A stretch of 64,000 bases of DNA from Achatina immaculata. Its lineage: Eukaryota; Mollusca; Gastropoda; Stylommatophora; Achatinidae. The position numbers and the translations under genes were made by a program. The notes under the pieces are model-generated. The model was not told where the DNA came from. It ran no database searches and saw only the letters and a list, made by a program, of their open reading frames with translations. This document shows, piece after piece, positions 21,346 to 32,964 of the stretch. Numbering within the stretch: position 1 is the first letter of the stretch; every line of letters begins with the position of its first letter. The stretch spans positions 32,764,584 through 32,828,583 of the forward strand of contig CM019719.1 in NCBI GenBank assembly GCA_009760885.1, written 5' to 3'.

Positions 21346-21865
21346 TTTCAGACATCATCCATCACCTTTCTGTCTTTATCTAATGTTTGATATGCTCTCT
21401 GACATGTTTCTAACAAAGTGACCCCAAGCTTCTCATCATCTTCCAGGGTTCTGTGTGTAAATTTTCTGTGCTTAACAAAAGCCACAGATAAAATGCCACC
21501 CTGAGAGAGAGAGAAAGAGAGAGAGAGAGAGGGGATACGGCCTCTGAGAGCAATTTTGCAGACTGTTGCAGACCCCCCCCCCTTTTTTTTCCATCCACCT
21601 CCACTCCACCCCACCCCCACCAGTACTGATTAACCGTTGACTGCTTTCATTGACTATGGACCCCCCAACACCCAACCCCTCAGAAAAGGCACATTTGCGG
21701 AAACCATCTGAGCCCCACATTTATGCCACCATCTGTGGGACTCAGCCATCACTGAATCTGCTGAAAGTCCAGTTTCATCTCCATTCTCTTTTTTTTTTGT
21801 TTTGTTTTGGTTGTTGCTTTTGCTACATGTGTTTCTTTTAATATACAACCACATAAGGTTGACTT

Positions 21866-22776
21866 TTCGTTGCTTTGTCGAACTTCTCGGTGGTCATGTA
21901 ATATAATGTGTTACTTTGTCAAACCTCTGGGTGGTCATGTAATATAATGTGTTACTTTGTCAAACCTCTGGGTGGTCATGTAATATAATGTGTTTCTTTG
22001 TCAAACCTCTGGGTGGTCATGTAATATAATGTGTTACTTTGTCAAACCTCTGGGTGGTCATGTAATATAATGTGTTTCTTTGTCAAACCTCTGGGTGGTC
22101 ATGTAATATAATGTGTTACTTTGTCAAACATCTCGGCGGTCAAGTACTATAATGTGTTACTGTGTTGAACATCTCGGCGGTCATATAATATAATGTGTTG
22201 CTTTGTCAAACCTCTCGACAGTCATGTTATATAATGTTTTGCTTTGTTAAATCTCTCGGCGGTCAGTAATATAATGTGTTACTTTTGTCAAACCTCTCAG
22301 CTGTCATGTAATATAATGTGTTACTATGTCGAAAACCTCGGCGGTCACGTAATATAATGTGTTACTTTGTCAAACCTCTCGGTGGTCACGTAATATAATG
22401 TGTTACTATGTCGAAAACCTCGGCGGTCACGTAATATAATGTGTTACTTTTGTCAAACCTCTCAGCTGTCATGTAATATAATGTGTTACTATGTCGAAAA
22501 CCTCGGCGGTCACGTAATATAATGTGTTACTTTGTCAAACCTCTCCGTGGTCATGTAATATAATGTGTTACTATGTCGAAAACCTCGGCGGTCACGTAAT
22601 ATAATGTGTTACTTTGTCAAACCTCTCGGTGGTCACGTAATATAATGTGTTACTTTGTCAAACCTCTCGGTGGTCATGTAATATAATGTGTTACTATGTC
22701 GAAAACCTCGGTGGTCACGTAATATAATGTGTTACTTTGTCAAACCTCTCGGTGGTCATGTAATATAATGTGTTAC
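21866..22776. repeat. 41-bp minisatellite, about 22 copies
   Basis: Units carry GTAATATAATGTGTTACTTT followed by GTCAAACCTCTCGGTGGTCA, plus one further base. Two subtypes (GTCAAACCTCT.GGTGG and GTCGAAAACCTCGGCGG) alternate in blocks, implying unequal exchange of multi-unit segments. The interval 21346-21865 holds no recognised gene. Confidence 0.95.
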
Positions 22777-22934
22777 AATGTTTCCCACATTTTTTTTACT
22801 TTGATGTCCTTTAGACTGCTAGTTGATTTAGCTTGAAATATTTTAGTACGGCAGCCTTAGAGCCTTAATGATGCGTAAAATCTCGCTGCTCCAGAATGTC
22901 ACCGATTAAATTTGTAGATATTACGAAAGCCTTA

Positions 22935-23465
22935 ACTAGTAACATATACTTCTGAGATAATTTATTCGCATATTCTTCTGAGATGATTTAATAGCATATA
23001 CTTCTGAGATGATTTATACCATATACTTCTGAGATAATTTAAACACATGTACTTCTGAGATAATTTATACACATGTACTTCTGAGATAATTTATACACAT
23101 GTACTTCTGAGATAATTTATACACATGTACTTCTGAGATAATTTATACACATGTACTTCTGAGATAATTTATACACATGTACTTCTGAGATAATTTATAC
23201 ACATGTACTTCTGAGATAATTTATACACATGTACTTCTGAGATAATTTATACACATGTACTTCTGAGATAATTTACACATGTACTTCTGAGATAATTTAT
23301 ACACATGTACTTCTGAGATAATTTATACACATGTACTTCTGAGATAATTTATACACATGTACTTCTGAGATAATTTATACACATGTACTTCTGAGATAAT
23401 TTATACACATGTACTTCTGAGATAATTTATACACATGTACTTCTGAGATAATTTATACACATATA
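22935..23465. repeat. 26-bp satellite, about 20 copies (left part)
   Basis: The unit ATACACATGTACTTCTGAGA plus TAATTT is nearly invariant from 23050 on. A mariner has inserted at a TA within one unit; the array resumes at 24509. Confidence 0.95.
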
Positions 23466-24508
23466 CGAGGGGTGGTTGATAAGTTCTCGGCATACGGTAC
23501 AAATACTTGAAACACACACTTGATATTAGGTGCATTTGTAGATCATGTTAATTTTAGATTAAACACCAAGTTTCAAGAAATTAACTGAAACCAATTTTTT
23601 TACAGGCTACTGAAGTGGTAAGGGGTGGCAGAAATTGAGAAAATGGATATAATTTCTCATCGAGCAGTCATTTGCTACCTCTCCATCAAGGGCTATCGTC
23701 GAAGAGATCCATGAGGATATGGTAGAGACTCTAGGGGAAAGTTCCCCTTCTTACAGCATAGTGAAGAAATGGGCAGCTCAATTCAAACATGAAAGGGAGA
23801 TCTGGAAGGTGATCCCCGTCCAGGAAGACCAAGAACGGTAATCACCGATGAAACCACAGGCAGGATCCATGACACGATAGTGGAGGATCGACGATTAACT
23901 GAGCAGTACATTGCTACTGAGTTGGGCATCTACCAGGAACGTGTTCATGCCATTATTCACAAGAATCTTCAAATGACAAAGGTCTCTGCTAGATGGGTCC
24001 CATGGCTTCCATCTTTTGGGATTCAGAAGGTGTGCTAGTGGTAGACTATAGTCAAAACGGCAGAACGTTAATCTTGTGAAGCAAATGCGGGTCAAATTGA
24101 AGAAAAAGCGTGAGGGAAATTGACGAAAGGAGTCATCTTTCAGCAAGACAATGCTCCAGTTCACAAGTCGGCGGTGGCAATGGCTGCCATTCATGAACTG
24201 AGCTTCCATCGTCTTGAACTATCCTCCTTATTCTCCGGATTTGGCCCCTTTACTATATTACCTGTTTACCAAACTCAAAAAGGAGCTCAGTGGTCGCAAA
24301 TTTTCTTCAGATGATGACATCATTCATGCTGTAGACTACTTTCTACTGGCACAAGATGCTGACTTTTACAAAGAAGGGATCCGTATGCTTCAGGATCGCT
24401 GGACTAAGTGAGTAAACTTGCAAGGGGACTATGTTGAAAATAACCCCAAAAAAGTTGTCCGTAAATAATCCGTTGTACTTTATGCCGAGAACTTATCAAT
24501 CACCCCTG
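23466..24508 (+). mobile_element. mariner element with intact terminal inverted repeats, transposase decayed
   Basis: The left end CGAGGGGTGG, TTGATAAGTTCTCGGCA is the inverse of the right end (TGCCGAGAACTTATCAATCA, CCCCTG) apart from small differences. TA lies on both sides (23464-23465 and 24509-24510), the target duplication of the Tc1/mariner superfamily. Internal remnants on the + strand include a linker segment (RPGRPRTVITDE), then KVSARWVP, then VIFQQDNAPVHKS with the second catalytic Asp, then YSPDLAPLLYYLF with the third, 34 residues on as in mariners (D34D). Frameshifts, stops and loss of the first catalytic region leave about 1.04 kb instead of the usual 1.3 kb. It cannot move by itself but its ends could be recognised in trans. 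Confidence 0.9.
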
Positions 24509-24556
24509 TACTTCTGAGATAAGTTATATACATATACCTGTGAGATAATTTATACA
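24509..24556. repeat. 26-bp satellite, right remnant after mariner
   Basis: TACTTCTGAGATAAGTTATA and a second diverged unit continue the array interrupted by the mariner. They are more diverged than the units on the left. Confidence 0.85.
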
Positions 24557-24705
24557 CTACTTCTTATTCTTCTTCTTCTTCCGATTATAAGTAAAGCTAA
24601 AAATGGAGCGCTGTGAACTTAAAGCATTCGAGGCTTTTGCAAACAGCTTCATGGCTTCTGCCCCGGTTCCAATACTTCCACTCTGTATTCTATGTTCTTA
24701 AATTT

Positions 24706-24956
24706 GGATAACCGCGAAGGTAATCAGGGGACACAGTGTTAGTGCCCATTTTTGTCCTTGGCCTGTGGGTACGATAGAGTATGATGTGGCCAGCATCGTG
24801 CCTGACCGCCTTCTCCTCCTCTGCTCCAGTGGGAGCCGGTACACATTTCTACAGCTGGGGTGACTAGTGGGTCTCAGGCCGGGTTTGGACCGCCGGGATT
24901 TGTAACTAGAGACTAGGGCACCAGTCAGCCGCTTCGCCAGTCAGACGTCCCATCAG
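24706..24956 (-). mobile_element. SINE-1 copy with tRNA-like head
   Basis: In reverse complement it reads TCTGACTGGCGAAGCGGCTG (A-box region), a degraded B-box (CGGTCCAAACCC), then the shared body (GTAGAAATGTGTACCGGC, GGGCACTAACAC). It is about as long as the intact copy at 55597-55850 but more diverged. A TTCTTCTTCTTCC run lies about 130 bp to its left. Confidence 0.7.
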
Positions 24957-25095
24957 TATAGGGTACAGACTTCCAAACTTGATCAACCACAAACCACTAG
25001 TGTTCCAAGCGCCTTATCCGGTGTGTTATCAGTTTGGTATTAAATGCTGTCTACTGAATTAAAAACAATTTAAAATTTATGGTGTGACTAGATTA

Positions 25096-25352
25096 GACCT
25101 TCTTCTTCTTCTGTCTCCCTGAAACGACGAGTTGGTATTCCATGTGGCCGAGGCAGTGAAGGTTTTGCGGTTTGGGTGCGAGTCGTGGCATCTGTTTGTT
25201 TGAAGTTACTGAGTGCAGCTTAAAAGCACGGGTTATGTAATACTTCTTTACCACCAGGTGGGTTATGGTGATTCCGGCTCCCTTAGCCAGGCTAGGCCTG
25301 TTACCAGGGGTACCAACTGAGAGGGTGAGACAGTGTCTTGATCAGAGATGGT
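25096..25352 (+). mobile_element. R2 repeat copy with (TTC)n leader
   Basis: TTCTTCTTCTTCTGTCTCCC is followed by ACGACGAGTTGGTATTCC and the conserved GCCAGGCTAGGCCTGTTACC. It is homologous along its length to the copy at 13737. Non-coding. No gene is recognised in 25353-26149. Confidence 0.7.
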
Positions 25353-26149
25353 TCACTAACATAGCTCTAGATCTAAATCGGACAATGTCTTCGCTCCAAC
25401 TAGATTAGATATACTCGTAAGATGATGATCCACATTTAGTTGGAAAAGTGAATCGTGAATTTAAAAAAGGGTCGAGAAACCCAGTATTTTGTGGTGTCCT
25501 TTTTCTTTAAAATAAGCGTTTTTTTAAATTGCCATTCGTAACATAGTAATCGTCCCAAAGTGAATACTTTGCACGAAAATGCGTGTTCGAATGAAGAACG
25601 TTTTCAACTTTAGGACTTTCCATTATCCACTTTTTTTAAACAGCAGTTGTTTGACATATTTGCTTTCGGTTTTCCTGTGCAAAATTAACCAGAATAAACA
25701 CACATGCCTTTTCAGGTCATTTTAGACAAAGTGGAGGCAGGGCATGGAAAAAAATGTGGTGTAAGGCTTGTATCAGGGTCAGTGACCCTGTCAGTCTGAG
25801 TGGAGTGTTGTGTCTAAATGTGGAGCCCACGTGACAGGATGTCTTGACTGCATGTACTCCATCTTCCCTGTAACAGCGGCCACTTCATACATTTTTGACA
25901 GAATTCACGAACTTTGGTCATCCACAAACTGAAATCCGATCACAAAATGAATTAGTCGGAAGTATCTTTTGTTGTTGAAGTGGATTAGCTGGGGTACTTG
26001 GAAAAATAAAAGTGGAATGCTACATACTAGTCGGGAAATGAAGAACGCGATTGTGATAGAGAGACGATGCAGCCATTATGAACCCAGCGAACTTTCAGAT
26101 TTCAGGGTCCGAAATCATCCTTTTTAGGACACCCTGATACATGCTCCGC

Positions 26150-27060
26150 TGCCTATTCCAACATCAGCCAAAGAGTTTGTCTACTAATGGTTCCCGTCAA
26201 ATGTTGGTTGTTTATTATACGTTTTCTCCCATTTAGTTCAGATGTTCTTCCAGCACCCTTTCTCTGTCCCAGCTTATCATCAGTTTCTGTATATGCGCAT
26301 TGTCCATCCACTTCCTCTCTTCATCCTTCCGCAAACTGTCTAATATGGCCTTCGCAATATCCTCCTTATCCATTCTCAGCCTGCCTTGTATTTCAGCCTG
26401 TCCAACCAGTCTGTCAGCCAACTCATTTCCATACACCAGCATGCCCTGGACAGAAGATCCAGGTTAATGCCCCCCACATGTGAATGTCTCAACAGATTTA
26501 CCCATTCTCCCTGAAGAAACTTCTTCTCAGCCTTCCTTAGCTTGCTCAATGAGTCTGTCACAACAGCACCATGAGAAGCTCCTCCTGGTCAAGGAAGAAA
26601 CTGTGGAAAAGAAGTAAGGGTTCGCTGTGCGGCGCCGATGTGAAAAGGTGAAGGAAAGGATGAAGTGAAGTTTAATCGGTATGTCCAGTAGTATCGCTGC
26701 GAGAGCTACACATACCACGGCGCCTCTGCTCTAGAGGCCGGCCACGTCCAAAATACACCTACACTGGTGAAATATGCCTAAATCGGCATACACCAGGGGT
26801 GAAACTTGATGGCTAGGCATGTCACACCACCTCCACTCTAGAGGTCGGTCACGCCCGATATACATCCATACTGGTGAAATATGCCACCAGCCACCAGACT
26901 GCCGTCTATACCGCCTCATTCTCCACGCTCACGCTGGATGTAGGTGACTACTAAAGCACCCGATCTCTTTGCCTCAGCTCTTCCATTGCAATAGGCGGCA
27001 AAGTCCCATCCACTTTTGCTTCCTTTAGTCGCTGAGTCATCGGCGAATTAGCTTTAATTA
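26150..27060 (-). mobile_element. LINE with RNase H domain, interrupted by a modular repeat
   Basis: Reading the minus strand, the piece at about 27060-26890 encodes part of an RNase H domain (GWDFAAYCNGRAEAKRSGAL, then VVTYIQ). The domain resumes at 26570 with AVVTDSLSKLRKAEKKFLQG, then YGNELADRLVGQAEI and a C-terminal tail. The DSxxL and GNELAD segments are the second and third active-site regions of retrotransposon RNases H. The 315 bp in between are a fragment of the modular non-coding repeat. It is a dead copy of the same family as the element at 39010-39975. Confidence 0.75.
26571..26885 (-). mobile_element. Fragment of modular repeat M (internal modules only)
   Basis: In reverse complement it contains two copies of the module ending CGGCCTCTAGAGCAGAGG or CGACCTCTAGAGTGGAGG, and the segment GATACTACTGGACATACCG, as in the copies at 40259 and 42013. 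It lacks both the (TCT)n start and the TTAGAACC end. It sits inside an RNase H-bearing LINE. Confidence 0.8.
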
Positions 27061-27364
27061 GCCCTTTTCAGTCAGTCGCCCATGATACAAGTTTCTCAAT
27101 TATTAGGTTGAAAATTGTTAAGAAGGAAGCTATTACTGTCCCATGTCTGCTGCTTCGTTTTCCCTCAACGTCCCCTAACTGTCCCCTTTTCTTCCACTGC
27201 CCCCCCCCCCCACTGACAATTTTCAATTTTTTTTCTTTCACACTCACTCCCCCCCCCCCCCCCATCCTTTCCAACCCCCATAAGGGGGGCGTTATTGTCC
27301 ATTTTGGAAAACACTGCTCTACAGACATTTTATACATTTGTATAAGGCAATGGAGTGGAGGCTA

Positions 27365-27730
27365 AGATGATGTCTGATCTGGCACTCAGCGACCTAAAGT
27401 TGACATGCTAGAGTCAGTGCTTGGCCAACCAAGACCCTATCCTACCTCTGTGCCGGTACCCCCAGTAACAGTCCCGGGCTTGCTAACGGGACAGCGATGG
27501 TCAGTCCCAGGCTTGCTAACGGGACAGCGATGGTCAGTCCCAGGCTTGCTAACGGGACAGCGATGGTCAAAGTCCACATAGCGGCAAAGTCTGCTGAAGA
27601 AGTATTGCACGCCCACCGCGCTCCGTTCATGGAGTAAAATATAGCCAGTAACCGGCTGCCAAACCCCGAAGTTGTGCCTCAATATTTTCACTGCATCGGC
27701 TGCAAAGAAGACCAGCTCGCAGTTCCAGAG
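27365..27730 (-). mobile_element. R2 repeat copy with internal 33-bp triplication
   Basis: Matches R2 in inverse orientation: GCATCGGCTGCAAAGAAG near its 5' end, and GGCAAAGTCTGCTGAAGAAG in the middle. A 33-bp segment (AGGCTTGCTAACGGGACAGC with flanks) is repeated three times at 27468-27566. Its 5' end runs into the purine tract at 27730, which looks like an expanded (TTC)n leader. Confidence 0.75.
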
Positions 27731-28070
27731 AAGAAGAAGAAGGAGGAGGAGGAGGAGGAAGAAGAAGAAGAAGAAGGAGGAGGAGGAGGAAGAAGAAGAA
27801 GAAGGAGGAGGAAGAACAAGAAGAAGGAGGAGGAGGAGGAGGAGGAAGAAGAAGAAGAAGGAGGAGGAGGAAGAACAAGAAGAAGAAGGGAGGAGGAGGA
27901 AGAAGAAGAAGAAGGAGGAGGAGGAGGAGGAAGAAGAAGAAGGAGGAGGGGAGGAGGAAGAAGGAGAAAAAGAAGGACGAGGAGGAAGAAGGAGAAGGAG
28001 GAGGAGAAAGAAGAAGAAGAAGGAGGAGGATGAAGAAGAAGAAGAAGGAGGAGGAAGAAGAAGAAGAAGA
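27730..28070. repeat. 340-bp polypurine (GAA/GGA)n tract
   Basis: Almost pure purine on the + strand, made of AAG, GAA and GGA triplets. Low-complexity Glu/Arg/Lys or Ser/Leu/Phe open frames on both strands follow from it and are not genes. Confidence 0.95.
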
Positions 28071-28207
28071 ATCCTGAATCGCATCAGTCACATCACCCGC
28101 CAGGAAGCCATCTCTCCCAAATCATCCAGCTGGTTCGATAGAGTGAAACTGGTTTTGACACACCGATGGCGATGAAAAAAAGGCATCGTGTTTCATCACT
28201 TACTTCT

Positions 28208-28405
28208 CCTCCAGTCTGAACCTTGTGTACTTGCAGTCTTTACTGAACCTCGTGTACTTGCAGTCTTTACTGAACCTTATGTACTTGCAGTCTTTACTGA
28301 ACCTCGTGTACTTGCAGTCTTTACTGAACCTTATGTACTTGCAGTCTTTACTGAACCTTGTGTACTTGCAGTCTTTACTGAACCTTGTGTACTTGCAGTC
28401 TTTAC
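28208..28405. repeat. 27-bp minisatellite, 7 copies
   Basis: The unit is CTGAACCTCGTGTACTTGCA followed by GTCTTTA. The nine-codon period keeps frames open on both strands. Confidence 0.95.
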
Positions 28406-28544
28406 CTCCCTCCCTTCCTGTTGCTCTAGTTTCTAGCAGACGGTATTCCACGCTTGGCTGCCTCTATAACTCCTCATATTTTCTCTTCCGCTTGCAGCAG
28501 TCATGTTCTGCTCAGTTCCACGTGAGCCAACACACATGGAGGAC

Positions 28545-29035
28545 TTATTTAAGCCACGTAAACCAAGACTCACGGAGGACTTCAGGCTACGTAAGCCAAG
28601 ACTCACGGAGGACTGTATTTTGGCCACGTGAGCCAAGACTCGTGGAGTACTGTATTTTAGGCCATGCGAGTCAAGACTCGCAGAGTACTGTATTTTAGGC
28701 CACGTGAACCAAGACTCACGGAGGACTGTATTTTAGGCCACGTGAGCCAAGACTCGCAGAGTACTGTATTTTAGGCCACGTGAGTCAAGACTCGCGGAGG
28801 ATTGTATTTTAGGCCACGTGAGTCAAGACTCACGGAGGATTGTATTTTAGGCCACGTGAGTCAAGACTCGCGGAGGATTGTATTTTAGGCCACGTGAGTC
28901 AAGACTCGCGGAGGATTGTATTTTAGGCCACGTGAGTCAAGACTTGCGGAGGATTGTATTTTAGGCCACGTGAGCCAAGACTCGTGGAGTGCTGTATATT
29001 AGGCCACGTGAGCCAAGACTCGTGGAGGACTGTAG
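28545..29035. repeat. 39-bp minisatellite, about 13 copies
   Basis: The unit is GGCCACGTGAGTCAAGACTC followed by GCGGAGGATTGTATTTTAG. It contains CACGTG (an E-box-like palindrome) in nearly every copy. Confidence 0.95.
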
Positions 29036-29318
29036 CTGGGCCTGTGAAAAATCTACATTTTTTATTTTACCAGTAATGAAGATTATGAAGATAATGGATG
29101 ATATCAAGAGATGATTCTCGCGAATTTCCTGTCGCGTAAAATATAAAAAACGACAGGATAAATCTTTCAGCCAATATGAGATTCAAATCTTCTTCTTTAT
29201 CTTCTCCAAGCCCTATTTCTGATCCCTGCATCCTTCACCAAGTTGTCCTGCTGTCCTGGTAGAACTTATTGTGAAGGAGAAACTCGAAAATAAAATAATT
29301 GTAACGAAAATAAAAAAG

Positions 29319-29366
29319 ATTGTCTGTCTATCTGTCTGCCTATCTATATCTATCTATCTATCTATC

Positions 29367-29428
<62 letters not shown>

Positions 29429-29429
29429 C
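29319..29429. repeat. (TATC)n microsatellite
   Basis: A run of TATC tetranucleotides interrupted near the left end. From 29430 to 30490 no gene is recognised. The end of a hAT-like remnant (AAACACTGGTGTAGA) may lie near 29805. Confidence 0.9.
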
Positions 29430-30493
29430 AGTATTCCAAGCCTGCAGGGCTCACTGCACCGGATACATTCTCCATTTATTATGTTTCTGGCTTTCTCTCT
29501 CTATTTGTTTACGTCAAGTTCTCTTAAATCTTCCTCTGCTTTGCCTCTCAATCTTTGCCTCTCCTCTCTAACATGAAACTCATCCATAACATTAAAAGTT
29601 GAGAAAATAATAGATTGTGTGAGTTATAAATGTGCTCCGTGTTGTTAAATAATAAATCGCTTTGCCATCTGAAGTTTTTAGTTCTTTAACGCATATCCTA
29701 GTTTAAGAGGCCATTGTACGAATAGTACTAAAGAGGGGAGGGGGGGGGCGTTGAAGATGTGGTCTGGGAGCTAAGGGGGCGGCAGCCCGAACAAGCCTGG
29801 GAAACACTGGTGTAGAGCTACAGCCGGAACTTTGCCCTGCCCTGAAACCAGACTGGTCAGATTTTTCTCCAGAAGCAAAGATCGATTTGATTATGGATGG
29901 AATTCAATCAGTTCTAGCTTTTTTTTTTTTGGTTTTTATTCTTGTCACCTGTGCCTGATTTTTTGATGTAGTGCGCAGGATCCATTTTTAACCTGTACTT
30001 TGGACTAAAATTTAGAGAATTCGTTCTGCATTGCGCCTTGAAGAACCTGCCCATTTGGAAGCCACCTGCAGTGTTGTGTCAGTTTGAAGTATGAGGGGAA
30101 GTTTTGGCCGGAGGGAGAGAAGATAGAAGACACTTTCATCAATAAACAAGCTTCAGGACAAGGACAATATTTTCCTTGGCACTGACACTATTCACTGTCT
30201 GGGCTCGACATTCTGACGGCATTTTTCAGCATTTGATACATTCTACATGGCCTGACTCATCAGCAGCGGTCACGTGGTTTCTTCTGACGCCTCAGAGTGA
30301 ATGGAAGATGTTTAATAAACGGACGCACAGTATTGATGAAGTAGTTAAACAATGATACAGTTCTTAAAATGTTCCTTCATTTCTGACATCTAATTCCCCA
30401 AACCCTCCGTTAGAAAAGGCCAATTCATAATGTACAGGTTTATTCATGAGTTTATGAAACGTTTTAAAAATTCGCGACAAATAAAGGATAACT

Positions 30494-30880
30494 TAACAAA
30501 ACAGCTGAGAAACACATAAATGCTACAGAAGAGTTCTCCAAATATCGTGGACACAAAAAGGAACAAATATATCTATACTACAAGAGCTTAATATTGAAGA
30601 AGGTTGGCTAGTAAAGAGGATTAAAGAGAGAAAACTTAAATATTTTGGACACATTAAACGTCATGATAGTTTAGAGAAGACCGTATTGGAAGGATACATA
30701 ATGGGAAAAAGAAAAAAGAGGAAGATCAAAACGAAGATGGCTGCAAGAAATCGTTGACGATCTGCAAATGGACGCAGCAGCAGCAAGCCATCTTGCTCAC
30801 AACCGAGAGGCCTAGAGGAGTGCTGCATGGGAGGCAAAGTTCCGCAAGAGACATGCAAATGAATGAATGAATGAATGAAT
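30494..30880 (+). mobile_element. LINE-T 3' end with (GAAT)n tail
   Basis: Translated remnants include KQLRNT-like, RGHKKEQIYLYYKSLILKKV, then the MGKRKKRKIKTKMAARNR-like box, ending GAGACATGCAAAT and a GAATGAATGAATGAAT tail. It is 5'-truncated near 30494 and abuts a foldback element on the right. Confidence 0.8.
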
Positions 30881-30888
30881 GAAAAGGA

Positions 30889-31451
30889 TCATGATTATTC
30901 CTACGCCAAAAGAGAGAAACTCTTCAAGTTTTTTTTTTTTAATAAAGCCACCGCGCGGAACTCCTGTGGTCTGCCGCTATGTGGCAGCAGTAGCAAATAT
31001 GGTGTTCAGTAAACGTGAGCAGTCATTTTGTGTTTTGGAACACTCAAGAACTTCGTCCATTGTGACCAAATTCCTGGATGAAGGCGGGGGCTTCGCTGGT
31101 AAGCTTCTCTAACAGGATTCACCGTTTCTTCGCTTGGTCCTGGATGTCCCTGCCGAGGAGCTGTGCACAGACTGCCTTCATCCCGGAATTTGGAATACCA
31201 CTTCTTGATACTGTTGAAAACAGGTGTTGCCTTCTGGAATTTCGCTCGAAATCATCGCTGCACAGTCACACCGGACGAGGTTCTTGCGTATTCTAAAACA
31301 CAAAATGACAGTTCACATTTACTGAACGCTATATTTGCTACTGCTGCCTCATAGCAGCAGACCACGGGAGCACTGCGACATGTTTTATTTTTAAAAAACT
31401 TGAAGAGTTTCTCTCTCTCTCTCTCTCTCTCGGTAAGATTAATCATGATTC
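30889..31451 (-). mobile_element. Palindromic (foldback) mariner derivative, 5' ends duplicated
   Basis: The arms 30889-31066 and 31265-31451 are inverted copies of each other, diverged by base changes and a GA expansion. Each begins with ATCATGATTA outside and carries the start of a mariner-type transposase (FSKRE..FCVLE.ARTSS). From the right arm, the minus-strand frame continues into the spacer with KKWYSKFRDEGSLCTAP, the transposase helix-turn-helix/linker region, then meets the inverted left arm. So the 3' half of the transposon has been replaced by an inverted copy of its 5' end. Confidence 0.75.
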
Positions 31452-32239
31452 GTTACGTAATTTATTTGTTGTGAATTTTTAAAATGCTTCACGGGCTTAA
31501 AAACAACCATATATTAAGCAGATAAACAGACGAGAGCGCTGTCAGTTGATGATGTGGAGTTCTTGAGGATCAATATCAAATAGTGGATTTTATGCAGTAA
31601 AGAGAGCAATGGTCTCTTCGGATAATGAATTATTGGTCACATGGTAAAAGACGAAGAAGAAATTGCTGGCCTTAAACACGGGCACAAACTGGCCTGTTGA
31701 TAAAGGGAGATCACTTTAAGTGAAGTAGAGTGGAGTGGAAGGATAGAGGGAGAAGGAATGACAAAAAATGGGGGCTGGGGTTGATTGAATTAATCACGTT
31801 AATAATAGAATATTAGAGAAGGAAAATGGGCGAAGAGGACAAATTGTAGACACTATTCTGTTCCTCTCTCGCGCGCACTGAATTTGAAACCTCCAGTTGG
31901 TTTTGGACTTCTGTAACAAATAAGTGGAGTTTTATTTTTGCATTCTTTCCAGTTTCATTCACTTCGTTGACCACGAAGAAGGTTTATGGTTAAATATTGG
32001 TCGTTTTATGTTGTTGTTGTTGTTGTTCTAATGATGACTACCTTTGTTTTATTTATTTTTTTCAGTTTTTTTTTTGCTCTGTTATGTGAACACTGACTCA
32101 TTTTGCCAGATGATTTGAAAATAGAAACACGAGAAACCATTGACTCAAGCCGAAGCGCTAGAAATAAAGAAAATAAACACCAAATGGAAGAAAGCTACAG
32201 ACACCATGGCCCAAAGTGAGAGACAACGAAGCAACGTGA
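31452..32239. other. Unrecognised non-coding sequence
   Basis: Contains short Gly/Glu-rich open segments reminiscent of LINE tails but with no alignable box. A (GTT)n run is near 32011. Nothing firm can be called. Confidence 0.35.
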
Positions 32240-32717
32240 CCCTCAGCCAAGTTTGTCGTGTTCCAAGTCGTATACTGTGGCTGAGCGGTACAGATTCAGC
32301 CAAGTTTGTCGTGTTCCAAGTCGTATACTTTGGCTGAGCGGTACAGATTCAGCCAAGTTTGTCGTGTTCCAAGTCGTATACTTTGGCTGAGCGGTACAGA
32401 TTCAGCCAAGTTTGTCGTGTTCCAAGTCGTATACTTTGGCTGAGCGGTACAGATTCAGCCAAGTTTGTCGTGTTCCAAGTCGTATACTTTGGCTGAGCGG
32501 TACAGATTCAGCCAAGTTTGTCGTGTTCCAAGTCGTATACTTTGGCTGAGCGGTACAGATTCAGCCAAGTTTGTCGTGTTCCAAGTCGTATACTTTGGCT
32601 GAGCGGTACAGATTCAGCCAAGTTTGTCGTGTTCCAAGTCGTATACTTTGGCTGAGCGGTACAGATTCAGCCAAGTTTGTCGTGTTCCAAGTCGTATACT
32701 TTGGCTGAGCGGTACAG
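32240..32717. repeat. 53-bp minisatellite, 9 copies
   Basis: Units carry TGAGCGGTACAGATTCAGCC, then AAGTTTGTCGTGTTCCAAGT, then CGTATACTTTGGC. They are virtually identical, indicating recent expansion. Confidence 0.95.
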
Positions 32718-32964
32718 AAACACGGGGCGCTTCTATCTGATTCAGTGTGCAAGGATCACATTCTAACGCATACTTTTACTTGTATACTTTGGCATCTTGT
32801 ATCCGCCCTTTTGTTGTTGTTGTTTTTTTTCTCCCAGAGGAAGGCAAGCATGATAAACAGGAAGGGCACGTCCTAGCAAAACGTTTGTGAGTTCTGTTAA
32901 AGATAACAATGTCCAAAAATAAGTAAGATAATGGAAATAATATACCGTGTACTTATTAACTAAT

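Noticed and set aside
22935..23465. CRISPR-like array of short direct repeats
   Set aside because: Repeat units abut without unique spacers; this is a simple 26-bp satellite in a eukaryotic context.
27437..28175. Glu/Arg-rich or Ser/Phe/Leu-rich open frames up to 215 codons
   Set aside because: Pure consequence of the polypurine tract; low complexity in every frame.
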